A stretch of 64,000 nucleotides of DNA, from NCBI GenBank assembly GCA_037013495.1, contig CM072803.1:21411501-21475500 (forward strand), written 5' to 3'. The position numbers and the translations under genes were made by a program. The DNA comes from Hippophae tibetana. Lineage: Eukaryota > Streptophyta > Magnoliopsida > Rosales > Elaeagnaceae. Of the stretch, positions 37,113-48,700 are shown piece after piece. Each line of letters starts with the position of its first letter. Position 1 is the first letter of the stretch. A model generated the notes under the pieces. That model had not been told where the DNA came from. It saw nothing but the letters and a program-made list of their open reading frames with translations, and made no database searches.

Positions 37113-38022
37113 TTAGATCGATACTAATTTTACATGCATCGGTAAAACATTAAAAATAATAATATATTTATGACATATGATAATCTACTTTAAAATAATA
37201 TCTCACGACTAGAGCTTCACATTAAATATAACTTATAGGCGTCGTAGATAGCAGTATTACTGAAATTAACTTCTTCTAAAGCAAGGATATTTTAGGACAG
37301 AATGATTAAATTATAATGTAAATTATTTTTTATTCAATATTTAAAATTAAATTATTCAAATATTTATATTAATGCAATATAAAAAATTATAAGGTAAGTA
37401 TTATAGAAAATACGTTAAAATTGATTTTTAAAATTATATTATATATATATGTTTATTAACTTTAATTGAGAAAAAAAATATTTTATGTATTACTAGGACG
37501 AATTCAATAAATTTTATGTAATGTCTAAAACTAATAAATAAAAGTATTACAACTAAATTATAGAAAATTATTTTTCTTAAACAATTATAATATTAAAATC
37601 AACATTCAATCAACTTTATTTTTGTTATTAAAGATATAACAAAAAAGATTTTTTTGTTAAAAACATAGATGTTTAATTTTAAATAAATACAAATTAAATT
37701 AAATTAAAAAATAGAAGTTAACAGAAAAATAACATATTATATATAATTTATTTTACTTACATTTTTCTTGATAATATTCAATTACAAAAACATAGAATAA
37801 AAAACATTATAAATTAACTTAATATTTTATATTTAATAAAATTTAAATAATATTATTTAATTATTATTTCTTTTATAGGATAAATTAAATAATAGCTTTT
37901 ATTTTTAATTTTTTAAGTAAAATATATATATTTTTTTATATCATAAAAAAATAAGAATAAATCTTTTTTTTTAAATTAAAAATAATAACACATGTATAAA
38001 AACAGTGTAAATTACTCCTTTA
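37113..38022. other. AT-rich gene-free DNA
   Basis: No coding sequence or element ends recognised. Confidence 0.5.
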
Positions 38023-38485
38023 GATTATTCTTCTCTAGAAGGTCCTTCCTATGAGCAACTTTACGAAAATGGAGGAATTTTTGCAACTATTGATGGGGAA
38101 GTTTGCATTTTTTCTGGATCAACAGTTGGTGGTGGCTCTGCAGTTAATTTGGTCTGCTTGTATAAGAACATCGAACTCTGTGCTTCAGGAATGGTCTAAA
38201 CGTACAACACAAGCTCCCATTTTTTTGAAGCACACAATATGTTTATGCTATGGACTCTGTTTGTCAGAGGATTGTTATTACAGAGTATTGCCAAGAACAT
38301 GGATTCGAGAATCAAGTACTTCAAAAGGGGTGTCAGAATTTTGGTCTTGATGTTCAAAATGTGCCAAGGAACTCTTCATAGTCTCATTATTGTGGTTCAT
38401 GTGGTTATGGTTGTAGGAAAGGTGATAAGAAAGGGACTGATTCAACCTGGTTGGTAGATGCTGTTGAACACGTCGGGTAGGGTTC
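38023..38485 (+). pseudogene. Long-chain fatty alcohol oxidase fragment (FAO-like), broken
   Basis: The frame from 38023 reads [20 protein letters not shown], then [14 protein letters not shown] and, after a shift, [16 protein letters not shown]. After further shifts it reads [18 protein letters not shown], a stop, [20 protein letters not shown] and [10 protein letters not shown]. This order is that of plant long-chain alcohol oxidases, flavoproteins of the GMC oxidoreductase family that oxidise fatty alcohols. [10 protein letters not shown] belongs to the FAD-binding part, and the cysteine cluster is typical of the family. The fragment covers only a middle part of a protein of roughly 750 residues, with frameshifts and stops, and no start, end or other domains nearby. 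It is a gene remnant. Confidence 0.8.
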
Positions 38486-39900
38486 GTGGGTGACAAAAAT
38501 GGAGGCAGATAATTACTTTCGTGGGTTTAAGTTTATATATAAGAGGGGTAAAATTGGAACAATAAACATATACGAAGAATTGAATCAAGATTTTTTAAGG
38601 GTTTAAATGAATTTTGATTCTTTAACTTTTAAGAATATATTTTATTTTTAACTCATTTTTTAGTTCAATTAAATATAAAAATATAAAAAAATAATTCTGA
38701 TTTTTTTTATTTCAATAAAACAAACATATCATAAGATTCCTTAGAAAATTTATTAATTGAAATTAAGCATTAACATTAGGCATTTATGCAATAAAATAAA
38801 ATAAATGTAGAACAATAAAAACTTCTTTTTTTTATCTATATATATATATATATATTGAAATTAGCTAAAAAATTGGGCATTTTAAATAATATAGAAGAAA
38901 ATAATATTAGAATATAAAGTAATTTTTTTTAATAATTATATTATTTACAAATTCATAATTATTATTTAAATTTTAGATATTATAATTACTCAAATAAAAT
39001 ATATGTAAACAAAAATTTCAATATATTAGATACCAACTCCACGTGAATCCTAACATCACTCTTTATCAAGATTCAAAGTGGGGTAACTTTGCCACCATGC
39101 ATGTATATACAAACCCTGTCATGTTTTCTGTAATTTGGTCGTATTCACTTTCTTTCTTTCTTTTAACCCGTTCCATCCTTTTTTATTTCTTTTTCAAAAT
39201 TAGATCCACCCTACATGTCTACATGTACTCTTAGTTATGTTATGGGCAGTAAAAAAATTAATTTAATGGATGAATTACTTGTTTAAAGGGTCTCAGGTTA
39301 AAATATCTGTACAAGGGAAAAAAGAGAGTTAATTATGTAATCGAGAAAAAACATTAAATATTATTTAAAATAAAATAATGTCTCAATTTTTTTAAAATAA
39401 TAAAAATATATAAATTGATCTTTTTTTTTCCTCTCCTTCAATTTACTAGGGATATTATAAAAAAATTCCATTTTAAAATAGTGTTATCAAGCCTCATTTT
39501 CAAAATTGATAACCTTCAACATTTATCTTCTTTTTTATTTTAAAAATTACAGGTTTGGGGCATGTGATTTACCCATGGTGTTATAATTTGTTTTTTTTTA
39601 CTAATATTATATGCATTAAATTATTATTTACATTAAGTGATACGTTAGAGTTAAATTTAATGTGAAATTAGAAATTAAAAATATTTAAGAAATTGTTTTA
39701 CTGCTTATACTAACAGTGCATCAATTATATTTTTACATATATCTCATGTAAATTGTTGCATCCCGTATGATAAAAAAAAATACTTTACTTTATTTTTAGA
39801 TTTGTCTAAGGTTTTTTTTAATTATAAACCTTAAAATCTTTGTGATTTAAAAAAGTATAAAAGTATAAAGATAATGTAAAATCTTTTATCAAATTATATT
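38486..39900. other. AT-rich gene-free DNA
   Basis: No supported gene. A TA microsatellite lies at about 38838-38857. A 63-codon frame at 39043-39234 has no recognisable motif. Confidence 0.5.
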
Positions 39901-39924
39901 TTATATTGATTAACAAAGACAAGT

Positions 39925-40689
39925 ATGTTAGGTTTCAAATCTATTGACACTCCTATCGAGCAAAACCATTGTTTAGTAGAATATTCAAATCAAATACAAA
40001 CTGATCGAGCTCGTTATCAGATATTGGTTGGGCGTTTGATTTACTTGGCTCATAATAGACTAAATGTTGCATATGCAGTAAGTGTGGTGAGTCAGTTCAT
40101 GCATAATCCAAGTGAGAATCACATGAATGCAGTTTTGAGAATTTTAAGGTATTTGAAATCGGCTCTAGGAAGAGAAGTAATGTTCTCTAAATGCTACAAT
40201 CTTCTTGAAGTCTGTGGTTTTACAGATGGAGATTGGACATGAAGTATTACAGATAGAAAGTCAACATCGGGTTATTTCACTTTTGTGGGAGGTAATTTGG
40301 TTACATGAAAAAGTAAGAAGCAGAAAGTGGTGGTGTGATCTAGTGTTGAGGCTGAGTATAGAGGTATGACTCATAGGGTTTGTGAATTACTGTGGATAAG
40401 AACTTTGTTATTTGATTTGGGTTTCAAACTCAAAAATACTATGCATTTGTATTGCGACAATCGGGTAGCCATTGATATATTACAAAATCCCGTACAACAT
40501 GATCGCATTAAGTATGTAGAGGTTGACCGTCACTTTATAAAAAAGAAACTAGATGCCAAACTTATTAGCTTTTCTTTTGTTCCCACTGAAGAGCAACTTG
40601 CAGATATTCTTACCAAAGAAGTTTCCAATAAGTCATTATATCACTCACTAAGCAAGTTGTGCATGATCGATATTTATGCGCCAACTTGA
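39925..40689 (+). pseudogene. copia reverse transcriptase / RNase H C-terminus, broken
   Basis: The first frame holds the GFKSIDTPIEQNH, RYQILVGRLIYLAHNRLNVAYAV and MHNPSENHMNAVLRILRYLK blocks of the copia RT-RNase H connection, and ends in GFTDGDWT. Then come ITDRKSTSGYF and SSVEAEYRGM, and the last frame has LYCDNRVAIDI, EVDRHFIKKKL and EEQLADILTK, the copia RNase H end. Three in-frame TGA codons at about 40240, 40306 and 40336 replace Trp or Arg codons. Confidence 0.85.
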
Positions 40690-40696
40690 GGAGGAG

Positions 40697-40900
40697 TGTT
40701 AATCATTATTAGTGATATATTAGTGTATGCAACTAATATATTTTATCAGTTATATATTAATTGTATGCAACTAATATAACTTTCTGAAAATCACTTTTAC
40801 AAAAAATATATTCCTATTTCTTGTATTTATACTTGTATTATCATTTATTGAAAGAATTGTAAATATATTTTAGTATATTCAATTATAGATAATTATAACT
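40697..40900 (+). repeat. 3' LTR of the copia remnant
   Basis: Begins TGTTAATC right after the polypurine tract. It contains a short internal duplication around TGTATGCAACTAATATA (about 40723-40740 and 40761-40778). No second copy is present in the window, so the right border is approximate. Confidence 0.55.
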
Positions 40901-42291
40901 TATTCTTTTTATTTATCTTACTTTTTTATACTATTTTTATTTATAAAGTTAATAAAATAACACCATTTAATTATTTGCAACATAATCCATAAATTGAATA
41001 GAAGACTTTATTTCCTTTAAAAAGTGTTCACCTAGTCACCTCTAATCACGTTCATAAACTTATATTGCTTACATGGGAATAAATATTACTACGACATAAT
41101 TGCCAAATTTTTAATATGTCTTAAGGAATAAAAATAAAGGAAATAGCTAACTTGGATAAATTAAATTGGCACCTAATAGCTATAATTTTTTTCAACTTAT
41201 AATCAAATTGTTTCCTAATAATAATTAGATATTAAAATAATCAAATTGTTTTATAATCAATTAAATTGGACTTGTTATTTTAGTAGTATCATAATTTTAT
41301 TTTTGATATTTTTTTCCAGACTTTTGAGGTGATACCCTCATTTAAAAAAATACTAATTTAATACAATTTATTATTTAATTGATTTTTTTTATACATGCAC
41401 GATATTTAAATGATCTTTTGGGATAATAAATTAACTATACGACATTCATAGGATATTTTGAGATAATTAATTAATTTAATATCTCAAGCATACTATTACA
41501 TATGTGAAAATTCCTAATTAGATATGACATCTAAAATTTGAGTAAAAAAGTACCAAAAGTAAAATTATAATACTAATAAGATAACAAACTCAATTAGATT
41601 TATTTAAAATAGGTGTGAAAGAGAAAAAAAATTAAATAACCCAACTATCTCCTATTATTATAAAAATTATTAAAATATTTAGTAAATAGTAAAATTTAAA
41701 AAAACTCATGATATATTTTATAACATAAAAAACTAATTGATACAAATCTTTTAACATAAGAGACTTTTATGACTCCTCAACCTATTTTATATTTTTAAAT
41801 ATATTGAATCCAACAATAAAACAATTTGATTATTTTAATATCTAATTATTATTAGGAAACAGTTTGATTATGAACAATTAAATTGGGTTTGTTATCTTAC
41901 CAATATCATAATTTTGTATTTGATATCTTCTTTATTTAGATTTTTGATGTGGTACTCCCATTTAAAAAAAAATATCAATTTGATATAATCTATTATTTAA
42001 TTAGAGATTTTTCACATATTTAATAATACATATGCGATATTCAAATCATATTTTGGATAATAAATTAATTAAATAATATTCAAATTATATTTTAAAATAA
42101 TCAATTAATTTATTATTTAAAAACATCTCTTGAATATCTCACGCATATTATTGTACATGTGAAAATCTTCAATTAAATGATAAATTGTATCAAATTAATA
42201 CATTTTTAAAATGAGTATACTATTAAGGTATCATCTTAAAAATTTAAGTAAATAAGGTACCAAAAGTAAAATTATGATTCTATTAAGATAG

Positions 42292-44177
42292 TGATAACTG
42301 TATTTTATATAGTTATTTTCATCTATTTTATTAATTATAATTGCTATGTTCTTAATGTTTTTAGTTAATTTTAGTTTAATAAATTAGTATTTACTATTTT
42401 TTATATATTTTAAGAAAATTAAATAATTTGTATCGAAAACGTACTTAATTGCAAATTTGTGTCCAAAAAATAATTTCAAATAAAAGAGTGTTTAATTCCA
42501 ATTTATAAAAGTCTAAAATATAATTTAAATTAAAATCGGGCTTAATTTTAATTATTAAAAGTTTAAAAATTTAATTTAAATTAGAAAAAGGCTTAGTTGT
42601 AATTAAATAAAGTTTAAAATATAATTTGAAGTAAATTTATGGGTCAAATGCAATTAAGAAAGTTTAATTTTCTACGCAGGAGAGAAGAAGTCCACGCGCT
42701 AAACGTGGACCGTCAGATCAGATACGTAACGGCAAAGATGCGTGCGTCTCTACCAAACCCGACCAACGTGAGTGGGTGCAGGTTTCGTTATATCATGCGG
42801 CTCGGTGCCCGAGTGGGGCCCACCTGCCCGCGTAAGCCGGCGTGTAGGTGGGACCCACGTGTCTGACATGTCCAGCCGCTGTCCCCCACCTTCACGCGCC
42901 TCTGTTCCCATGCAGTTGATCCACATGTGCCCGTTTATTCTACGAATTAAAAGATGCCATGTGTCCCACTTTATTTTGCAGCCAATCATATTCTAACACA
43001 TGGCATGTTACGATGAGCGCGGAAGCACAGGATCACGCCCGCGTTGCAATTGTTGTCTCTCGTGCGACAATCTATCATGCGCCCATTTCCCGTAGCCAAT
43101 GAAATTCTGCCACGTGTCCGTATTAATCCTTGCAGTGAATCAGACGGTGACACATGGCATGCACTTTGAATTAAAAATCAGAAAGGCGCCTCTGTGTCGT
43201 ATGCGTGAATTTAAATAACATTTTCGATATCGAAAATCGATACGCGTGAGATTTATTTTTCGATACAAATTTTTACGCATTTATTAAAAAAATGTAATAT
43301 TTTAGATGTATTTTTTTAGCTATAAATAGGGGATATTATGATAGAGTTAAAAAGTTTTTGGGGTGTTTAGTTTTTGAGATTTTTTGTATTGTTCGATTTT
43401 GGACTGCAGAACACGCAGAAGCCATTTTTTGGCTTTTGTTGTATTCTGCATGTGCCAAATATTTGTGCTAAGACATGTTTTAATTTCCTGTTTTCTTCCT
43501 CTCATTTTTCTGTATCTGTTGTAATTTTAGTTTAAATTTATGAAGTAATTTAATTTTTCTAGGATTGCATTTGATCTAAATTTATGAAGCTTTGATTTTA
43601 ATTATTTTTGAACGATTTATAAGATGTTCGAATTGTTTATTCTATTTTGTGCTTGATGCTTTTGATTATTTACGAATTTTATCAAATGATCTGTGACACA
43701 AAAATAAACTTGGAAAATGCATTTTTGTGTATATTGCTCATAGATAGAATAACATGTATGATGAGAACTTAGAACGTAATGAATCTCGATGAATATAATT
43801 CTCATAGGAATATAGGGAATTAATTTAACGAGGTGTGTTTATACGGAGCTCAGAAGAGATGTATGAATAAAATTAGAAGTTTTCGGTTGACAAATTGAAT
43901 GTACTAAAAAATATATAAATTAAAAGAAAATAACATGATTTGAGTTGATTAATTTGGTGAAAAATTGCAATCCTAGATTTTTTTTATTTTGTTATTAAAC
44001 TCTTTTCTTAATTTTGTTACAATCAACGATCGTTTTGAATAAAATCAGATAGAGGTAATTTTAGTACTCAACAAACTGTAGTAACAAATCTCCGTGGGAA
44101 CGATACTTTACTTACAAATATTATTACTTGTGACCGTGTATACTTGCACGTTTTATGTTCTTTAAAAAAAGACAACA
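42292..44177 (+). mobile_element. Complete solo LTR (1,886 bp) with target-site duplication
   Basis: The element starts TGATAACTG at 42292 and ends GACAACA at 44177, and is flanked by GATAG on both sides (42287-42291 and 44178-44182). TG...CA ends with a 5-bp duplication define an LTR-retrotransposon terminus. Removing it joins AAGATAG to CGAATCC, and the paralogous copy at about 41565-41600 shows this uninterrupted arrangement. Inside are a GC-rich island (42660-43190), TATAAATAG at 43321, a leader, and near the 3' end the GGGAACGAT...TATACTTGCACG tail shared with 28870-28937. No partner LTR or internal region is present, so it is best read as a solo LTR of a large Ty3/gypsy-type or non-autonomous element. 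Lineage not certain. Confidence 0.8.
42660..43345 (+). promoter_or_regulatory. GC-rich LTR promoter region with G-box/ABRE-type motifs
   Basis: In an otherwise AT-rich region this stretch is GC-rich. It carries ACGTGTC at 42857-42863 and 43112-43118, the second as part of CACGTG. There are several ACATGGCATG and CCATGTGTCC blocks, a GTCCACG/CGTGGAC inverted pair at 42691-42711, and TATAAATAG at 43321-43329. ACGTG(T/G)C is the core bound by ABRE-type bZIP proteins in plants. This is probably the U3 promoter of the solo LTR. Responsiveness is inferred from motifs only. Confidence 0.5.
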
Positions 44178-44430
44178 GATAGCGAATCCAATTAAATTTA
44201 TTTAGAATAGTCTCATCCATAATATATTTTAAAATATAAAATAAGATGAGGTGTCATAAAAGTCTCTTATATTAAAATATTTATGTCAATTAACTTCTTA
44301 TATTATAAAATGTATAATTAGTTCTTTTACAAAAGAATGATAAATTTTACTATTTACTTAATATTTTAATAATTTTTATAATAAAATTAACATATGAAAT
44401 GAACATCTTTTATTAATAAGAGTAGTTGGG

Positions 44431-45320
44431 TCATTTAATTGTTTCTCTCTCATATTTTTCACTAGTAACAACAGCAAAATTGCTATTTTCCATCCATCTA
44501 GTTACTAATCCAACTTCTAACCACCACATTACAACCCTTGGATGATTAACCAAATCCAATGTATGTTTTAGAGCTTTCATATATATAAACGTGAATAGGG
44601 TCTTGTTAGTTGAATTATGCATAGTATTATTAAAGGCAAACTCAGCTTGTGCAAGAGTCTTTGGTTTGTTGCTACAAAGATAACTAATCATGTTACCAAG
44701 TGTTTGGTTCATTATTTATGTTTGATCATTAGTTTGAGGATATACAGTGCTACTGAAGTTGAGTGATGTATCAAAACATGCCCATAATGTTCTCTAAAAA
44801 TGACAAAGAAACTTTGTGTCTCGATCTGAAAAAATTGACCATGGAACTCTATGTAGATGAACAATCTCTTTGAAAAAGAGTTTTGTAATATTAGACGCAT
44901 TCGTATTTTCACAACATGGGATAAAATGTGTCATTTTGGAAAACTTATCAACAACAACAAAAACTGAGTCTACTCCCTGTTGGGTTCTCGAAAGTCCTAG
45001 AACAATAAGTCTTCCCAAATGGTTTCATGGACGGGTAAAGGTGTATATAATCCGATATTTTGAGCTCGTCCTTTGGATGTTTAACACACATAACACCTTT
45101 GGGAAAAGTTGCTAACATCTTGTTTCAATTGTGGCCAGAAGTACCTTTCTTCAATATATGTAATGATTTTATCTCTTCTAAGATATCCACTTAGTCTTTT
45201 AGCATGTAAGTCTCGAAAGATTTTTCCCTTAATGAAGTCATAGGAATACAAAGTTGGGTACCTCGAAACAAGTATCCCTCGTGTATGTGTATGTCTCATG
45301 CATCTTGTTTCAGTTGACAC
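44431..45320 (-). pseudogene. gypsy integrase, broken
   Basis: The N-terminal frame (45320-45081) has the H-x-H and C-x-x-C zinc-binding pattern ending in FWPQLKQDVSNFSQRCYVC. The core frame (45018-44794) contains the [20 protein letters not shown] and IFSDRDTKF blocks of the gypsy catalytic core, with its Asp residues visible. The C-terminal frame (44712-44431) has NQTLGNMISYL and AEFAFNNTMHNSTNKT. Shifts separate the frames. Confidence 0.85.
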
Positions 45321-45703
45321 TTCTTTTAAAGGTTCTTAAATTCTTTATCTTTAGCATATGTGTCTTTAAGTTATTCAAACCCTACATATTTAGTGCTTAA
45401 AATGACTAATAGGGTTTCCTTACGACTTAATGCATCAACCACTTTATTATATTGACCAAAATTGTGTTTTAGAACAAAATAAAATATTTATAAATAGGAA
45501 ATCAAATTGACATGTGTCATTCTGGGATTAGTTTGAAAGTTGATAAACTTTAATGCCTCATAAACAATAAACAAAATTAACTTTCCTTTCTTTAGGCATT
45601 TGGTAATCGGGGTAACAATAATGCTAAAATTCTTAATGAACCTTCTGTAGAAGGTTGCTAACCTATGAAAGCTTTGAGCTTTGGTTATGGTTTTGTGAAA
45701 TGG

Positions 45704-46144
45704 CTAGTCTTGAATTGCATGTACTTTATCCTCATCAGGTTCAATTCCATTTATAGTGATGACAAAACTAAGGAATACCAATTTATTGGTTAAGAAGATA
45801 CATTTCTTCAAATTAAGGTACAATTTATTTTCCTTCAAAATAGTGAGTACCTTTTTAAAGTGCTCTAAATGTTTTTCTTGTTTTCGAATATAAATTAGGA
45901 TGTCATCAAAGTAAACAACTATAAACTTACCAATGTATGATTTCAAGACATGGTTCTTAAGTTTTATAAATGTGTTGGGTGCATTTGATAATCCAAAAGG
46001 CATCACTAGCCACTCATACAATCCTTCTTGTCTTGAACGCAGTCTTCCCCTCATCTCTATGTCTGATTCGAATTTGGTGATATCCGATATGTAGGTCAAC
46101 TTTTGAGAATATGGCTGCTCCAGAAAGCATATCAAACACATCAT
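45704..46144 (-). pseudogene. gypsy reverse transcriptase core
   Basis: The frame contains [19 protein letters not shown], then YIGKFIVVYFDDILIY with the YFDD-type catalytic motif, then LYLNLKKCIFLTNKLVFLSF and NGIEPDEDKVHAIQD. These are the hallmark blocks of the gypsy RT palm and thumb. The upstream part of the RT (46527-46273) is in another frame: FPTRLPPM, QHYIDL and LINKGLIQ. Confidence 0.9.
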
Positions 46145-46735
46145 TAAAGATGTGGTATTGAAACCCTATATTTTATTGTTCTCTTGTTGATAGTTTGATT
46201 GTCCACACACATATGCTAATCTCCATCCTTATTTGGAACTAGTAAGGCTGGTATTGTACATAGACTCATGCTTTATTGAATCAACCCTTTGTTAATTAAC
46301 TTTTTAACCTTTTGTTGGAGAATTTCACTCTCTTTTGGACTTAGACGGTAATGAGGAAGGTAAGGAAGGCTTGCTCCTTGAAAAAGATCAATGTAATGTT
46401 GGATACTTATCATTGGTGGTAGCCTAGTTGGAAATTCTTTTGGCATGATTTCTTCAAATTCATTAAGTATTATTTGTACATAGGTAGAAATGGTTGAAGT
46501 TGACACGACTTCTTCTTTGACTACCAAGGAAAATATCTCTTTACTCTATTTCACTTCTACAAAGAATAATGCTCGAGATATTACAATGAATGATTTTCCC
46601 TTCACTTTAGAAACTTTGGGTACATCTTATTTTGCCAGTAAAGCAACCAAAACAATCTTTTTTCTCCTCAATAGAATAGATAAATGTTATCTCATCCTTT
46701 GTGGGTTGCATTCATGAAGTATTTCCATGGTCTCC

Positions 46736-46999
46736 CTAACGTATGTGACATGCATCCATATCAACAACATCGCATACAACTTTATCATTGTATGATTTTC
46801 CAATGGAGAATGGGATTCTACATATGCGATTTACTTTTATTTCTTCTCCTTTTGTGATCCACCTAATTTGATACGGTGATGGGTGTGGTTCGGTTTTTAA
46901 TTTGAGTGCCTCCATAAGAGTTTTAGAAACAATATTTTTGCTACCTCTACTATCGATAATCATATCACATAATTTATTATTGATTAAGAAGAAATGCAA
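46736..46999 (-). pseudogene. gypsy aspartic protease fragment
   Basis: The frame reads KLCDMIIDSRGSKNIVSKTLMEALKL, split here as IIDSRGS and SKTLMEALKLKTEPHPSPY. It matches the gypsy protease with an altered active site: DSRGS in place of DSGS. It continues through VNRICRIPFSIGKSYNDKVVCDVVDMDACH. The frame is isolated from its neighbours by stops. Confidence 0.75.
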
Positions 47000-48268
47000 A
47001 AAAGCTATTGTACTTTTCTATATCTTCCTTTGTGATAAGATGAGTCGATAAACAACATAATTAACATGTTCCCCTTCATCCACTTCAGAAAACTTGGCAC
47101 CGTCATAGATATCATATTCTAGTTCTTCCTCATGATCTTCATATTCTTGCTCCACCAAGTTGACTGCTCATTTCTTTGGGCATTGATTAGAACAACGACC
47201 CAATTATTTGCATTTATAACATTTTATGGTGTTGGGCATCCATAAGGGTTTCGTGGAGGATTATGAGCAATATTTTCCTCTAATTTACTTTGCTTCGTTT
47301 TTTATGTGTTATCCTCAGGTGTTTTTCCTTTATTATATGTTGGCTTATTTATTTCAACTGATGGCCTTGGTGGAGCTTGTGATCTTATACTTGAACTTCT
47401 TCTACCTACCTACATCTCCATTTTGATGGCCATGTTGTAGGCATAGTAACTATCCATACTGGATGCAAGGATACTCGATCTTATATTGGTAGACAAAGTC
47501 TACCAATATAGCGTGTAGCTTGTTATGCTTTAGATTCTATCAAATTATTTCGAGTAGATAAATAGTGAAATTTTGTGGTATACTTTTAAATTGAATGATT
47601 TCTTTTTTGCAATTTTGATATTGTTGAAATAATATTTGCTCATAATGAAAAGGAAGAAACATATGCATTAGGTATCGCTTCATCCAAGGTCGTGTTTTGA
47701 TCGAAGCTTTTCTTTGTCTCGATCTATTTTTTTAGAATTGGTCCCACTATGTTGAAGCTCTTCCTTTAAGTTGGTAGGCTACTAGCTTGACTTGTTTTTC
47801 CTCTGGAATGACCATAACATTAAAGAACTTCTACCTCTAAGATTCAATCAAGAAAATCCTCCATATTTATGTTGCCATAAAAAGTAGAAAAGGTCAATTT
47901 TGAGATAATAATCTCGTGGTTTTTGGTCTCTTTGGCAACGTCCTCTTCTGGCTCGATCTCAAAATATTATTCTTCTAAATCTTCATCACCAAAGTTATCA
48001 ATTAGGGTAGCATATCTTCTTGGGGGTATTGGATCAATAATTCTTCTTAGGAGTAATCCTTCAACTTGTCTTCTAGGCAGTATTGGCTTTATCATATCTC
48101 CATGTGCACCATCTATTTCTTGGGCTTGGACTTGAAACCTATTTTCATTATTAGTTATTTGAGCAACGATCTATTTGGTGTAAAATCTCTTCACGAAATT
48201 GTTGATAATTTTCTCACGTTACTTGATTATACTCCATTCTCTCAAGTTAAACTTGGTTCTGATACCAG

Positions 48269-48700
48269 TTGGCGCAAGATAGAAGCACGAATACACCAAT
48301 AATATGAAAACATATGGAAAATAAGAAAAATATGAGCAAAGTTTAGACTAACTAGACTCACTCTCTAGCAAAAGATCCTCATTTTTGTATTATAAAACAA
48401 ATACAATGAAACTATTATCTAAGCAAGTACTCTAACAAATCTAGAATAAGACAAACTTAACTATGTTATCTACATTTAGACGAGTACTCTAGCAACTCTA
48501 GAGTAGGACTAACTTAAAGATATTTTTATATCTCACGAATAAAAGGACTTTAACTTCTAAACGAAAGAAAGAATAATTATTTATAAAATATTAGGAATAA
48601 GAGAGCCTAGTTATTTATAGTTAAAAAATCCTTAAAATAGTTCATAAAATTTCTATATGGGATTATAGTAATACAAACAAAAAAAATTATAAATAAAATA
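48269..48700 (-). repeat. Probable 5' LTR region of the gypsy relic
   Basis: The sequence just outside the PBS-like site should be the 5' LTR. It holds a diverged internal duplication: AGTACTCTA-CAA-TCTAGA-TA near 48427-48450 and again near 48486-48510. With no second LTR to compare, both borders are inferred. Confidence 0.35.

Larger units (their letters stand above)
39901..40900 (+). mobile_element. 3' end of a Ty1/copia element
   Basis: The remnant covers the end of reverse transcriptase and RNase H (39925-40689), a polypurine tract GAGGAGGAG at about 40688-40696, and then LTR sequence from 40697 (TGTTAATCATTATTAG). The 5' part is missing. The LTR end is uncertain, near 40890-40900. Confidence 0.75.
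41185..44440. repeat. Foldback/direct repeat cluster (host of the solo LTR)
   Basis: Two related copies lie side by side, at about 41185-41800 and 41815-42291 continuing at 44178-44440. Shared direct blocks include GTACCAAAAGTAAAATTAT, AGATTTATTTAAAATAG against AAATTTATTTAGAATAG, and TATAAAAATTATTAAAATAT in inverse. Each copy is itself partly palindromic: the AATTGGG-TTGTTAT-TATCATAATTTT left arm pairs with the AAAATTATGATTCTATTAAGATAG right arm. The ~55-bp block at 41197-41250 is inverted again at 41817-41867. The segment at 44183-44440 is the reverse complement of much of 41600-41790. No coding sequence. Confidence 0.6.
44431..48271 (-). mobile_element. Ty3/gypsy retrotransposon relic
   Basis: Read on the minus strand: PBS-like TGGTATCAGAACC at 48259-48271, gag remnants (48250-47050) with a zinc-knuckle-like region near 47200, protease (46999-46736), reverse transcriptase (46527-45704), RNase H remnants (45700-45330) and integrase (45320-44431). 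The order PR-RT-RH-IN is that of Ty3/gypsy elements. Coding parts are broken by stops and frameshifts. No 3' LTR is visible at the low-coordinate end, where foldback repeat sequence begins. Confidence 0.85.

Noticed and set aside
42639..42996. Overlapping reading frames of 74-79 codons on both strands
   Set aside because: They arise from the GC-rich LTR promoter island, where stops are rare. They are rich in Arg, Pro and Gly with no motif, and overlap on both strands.
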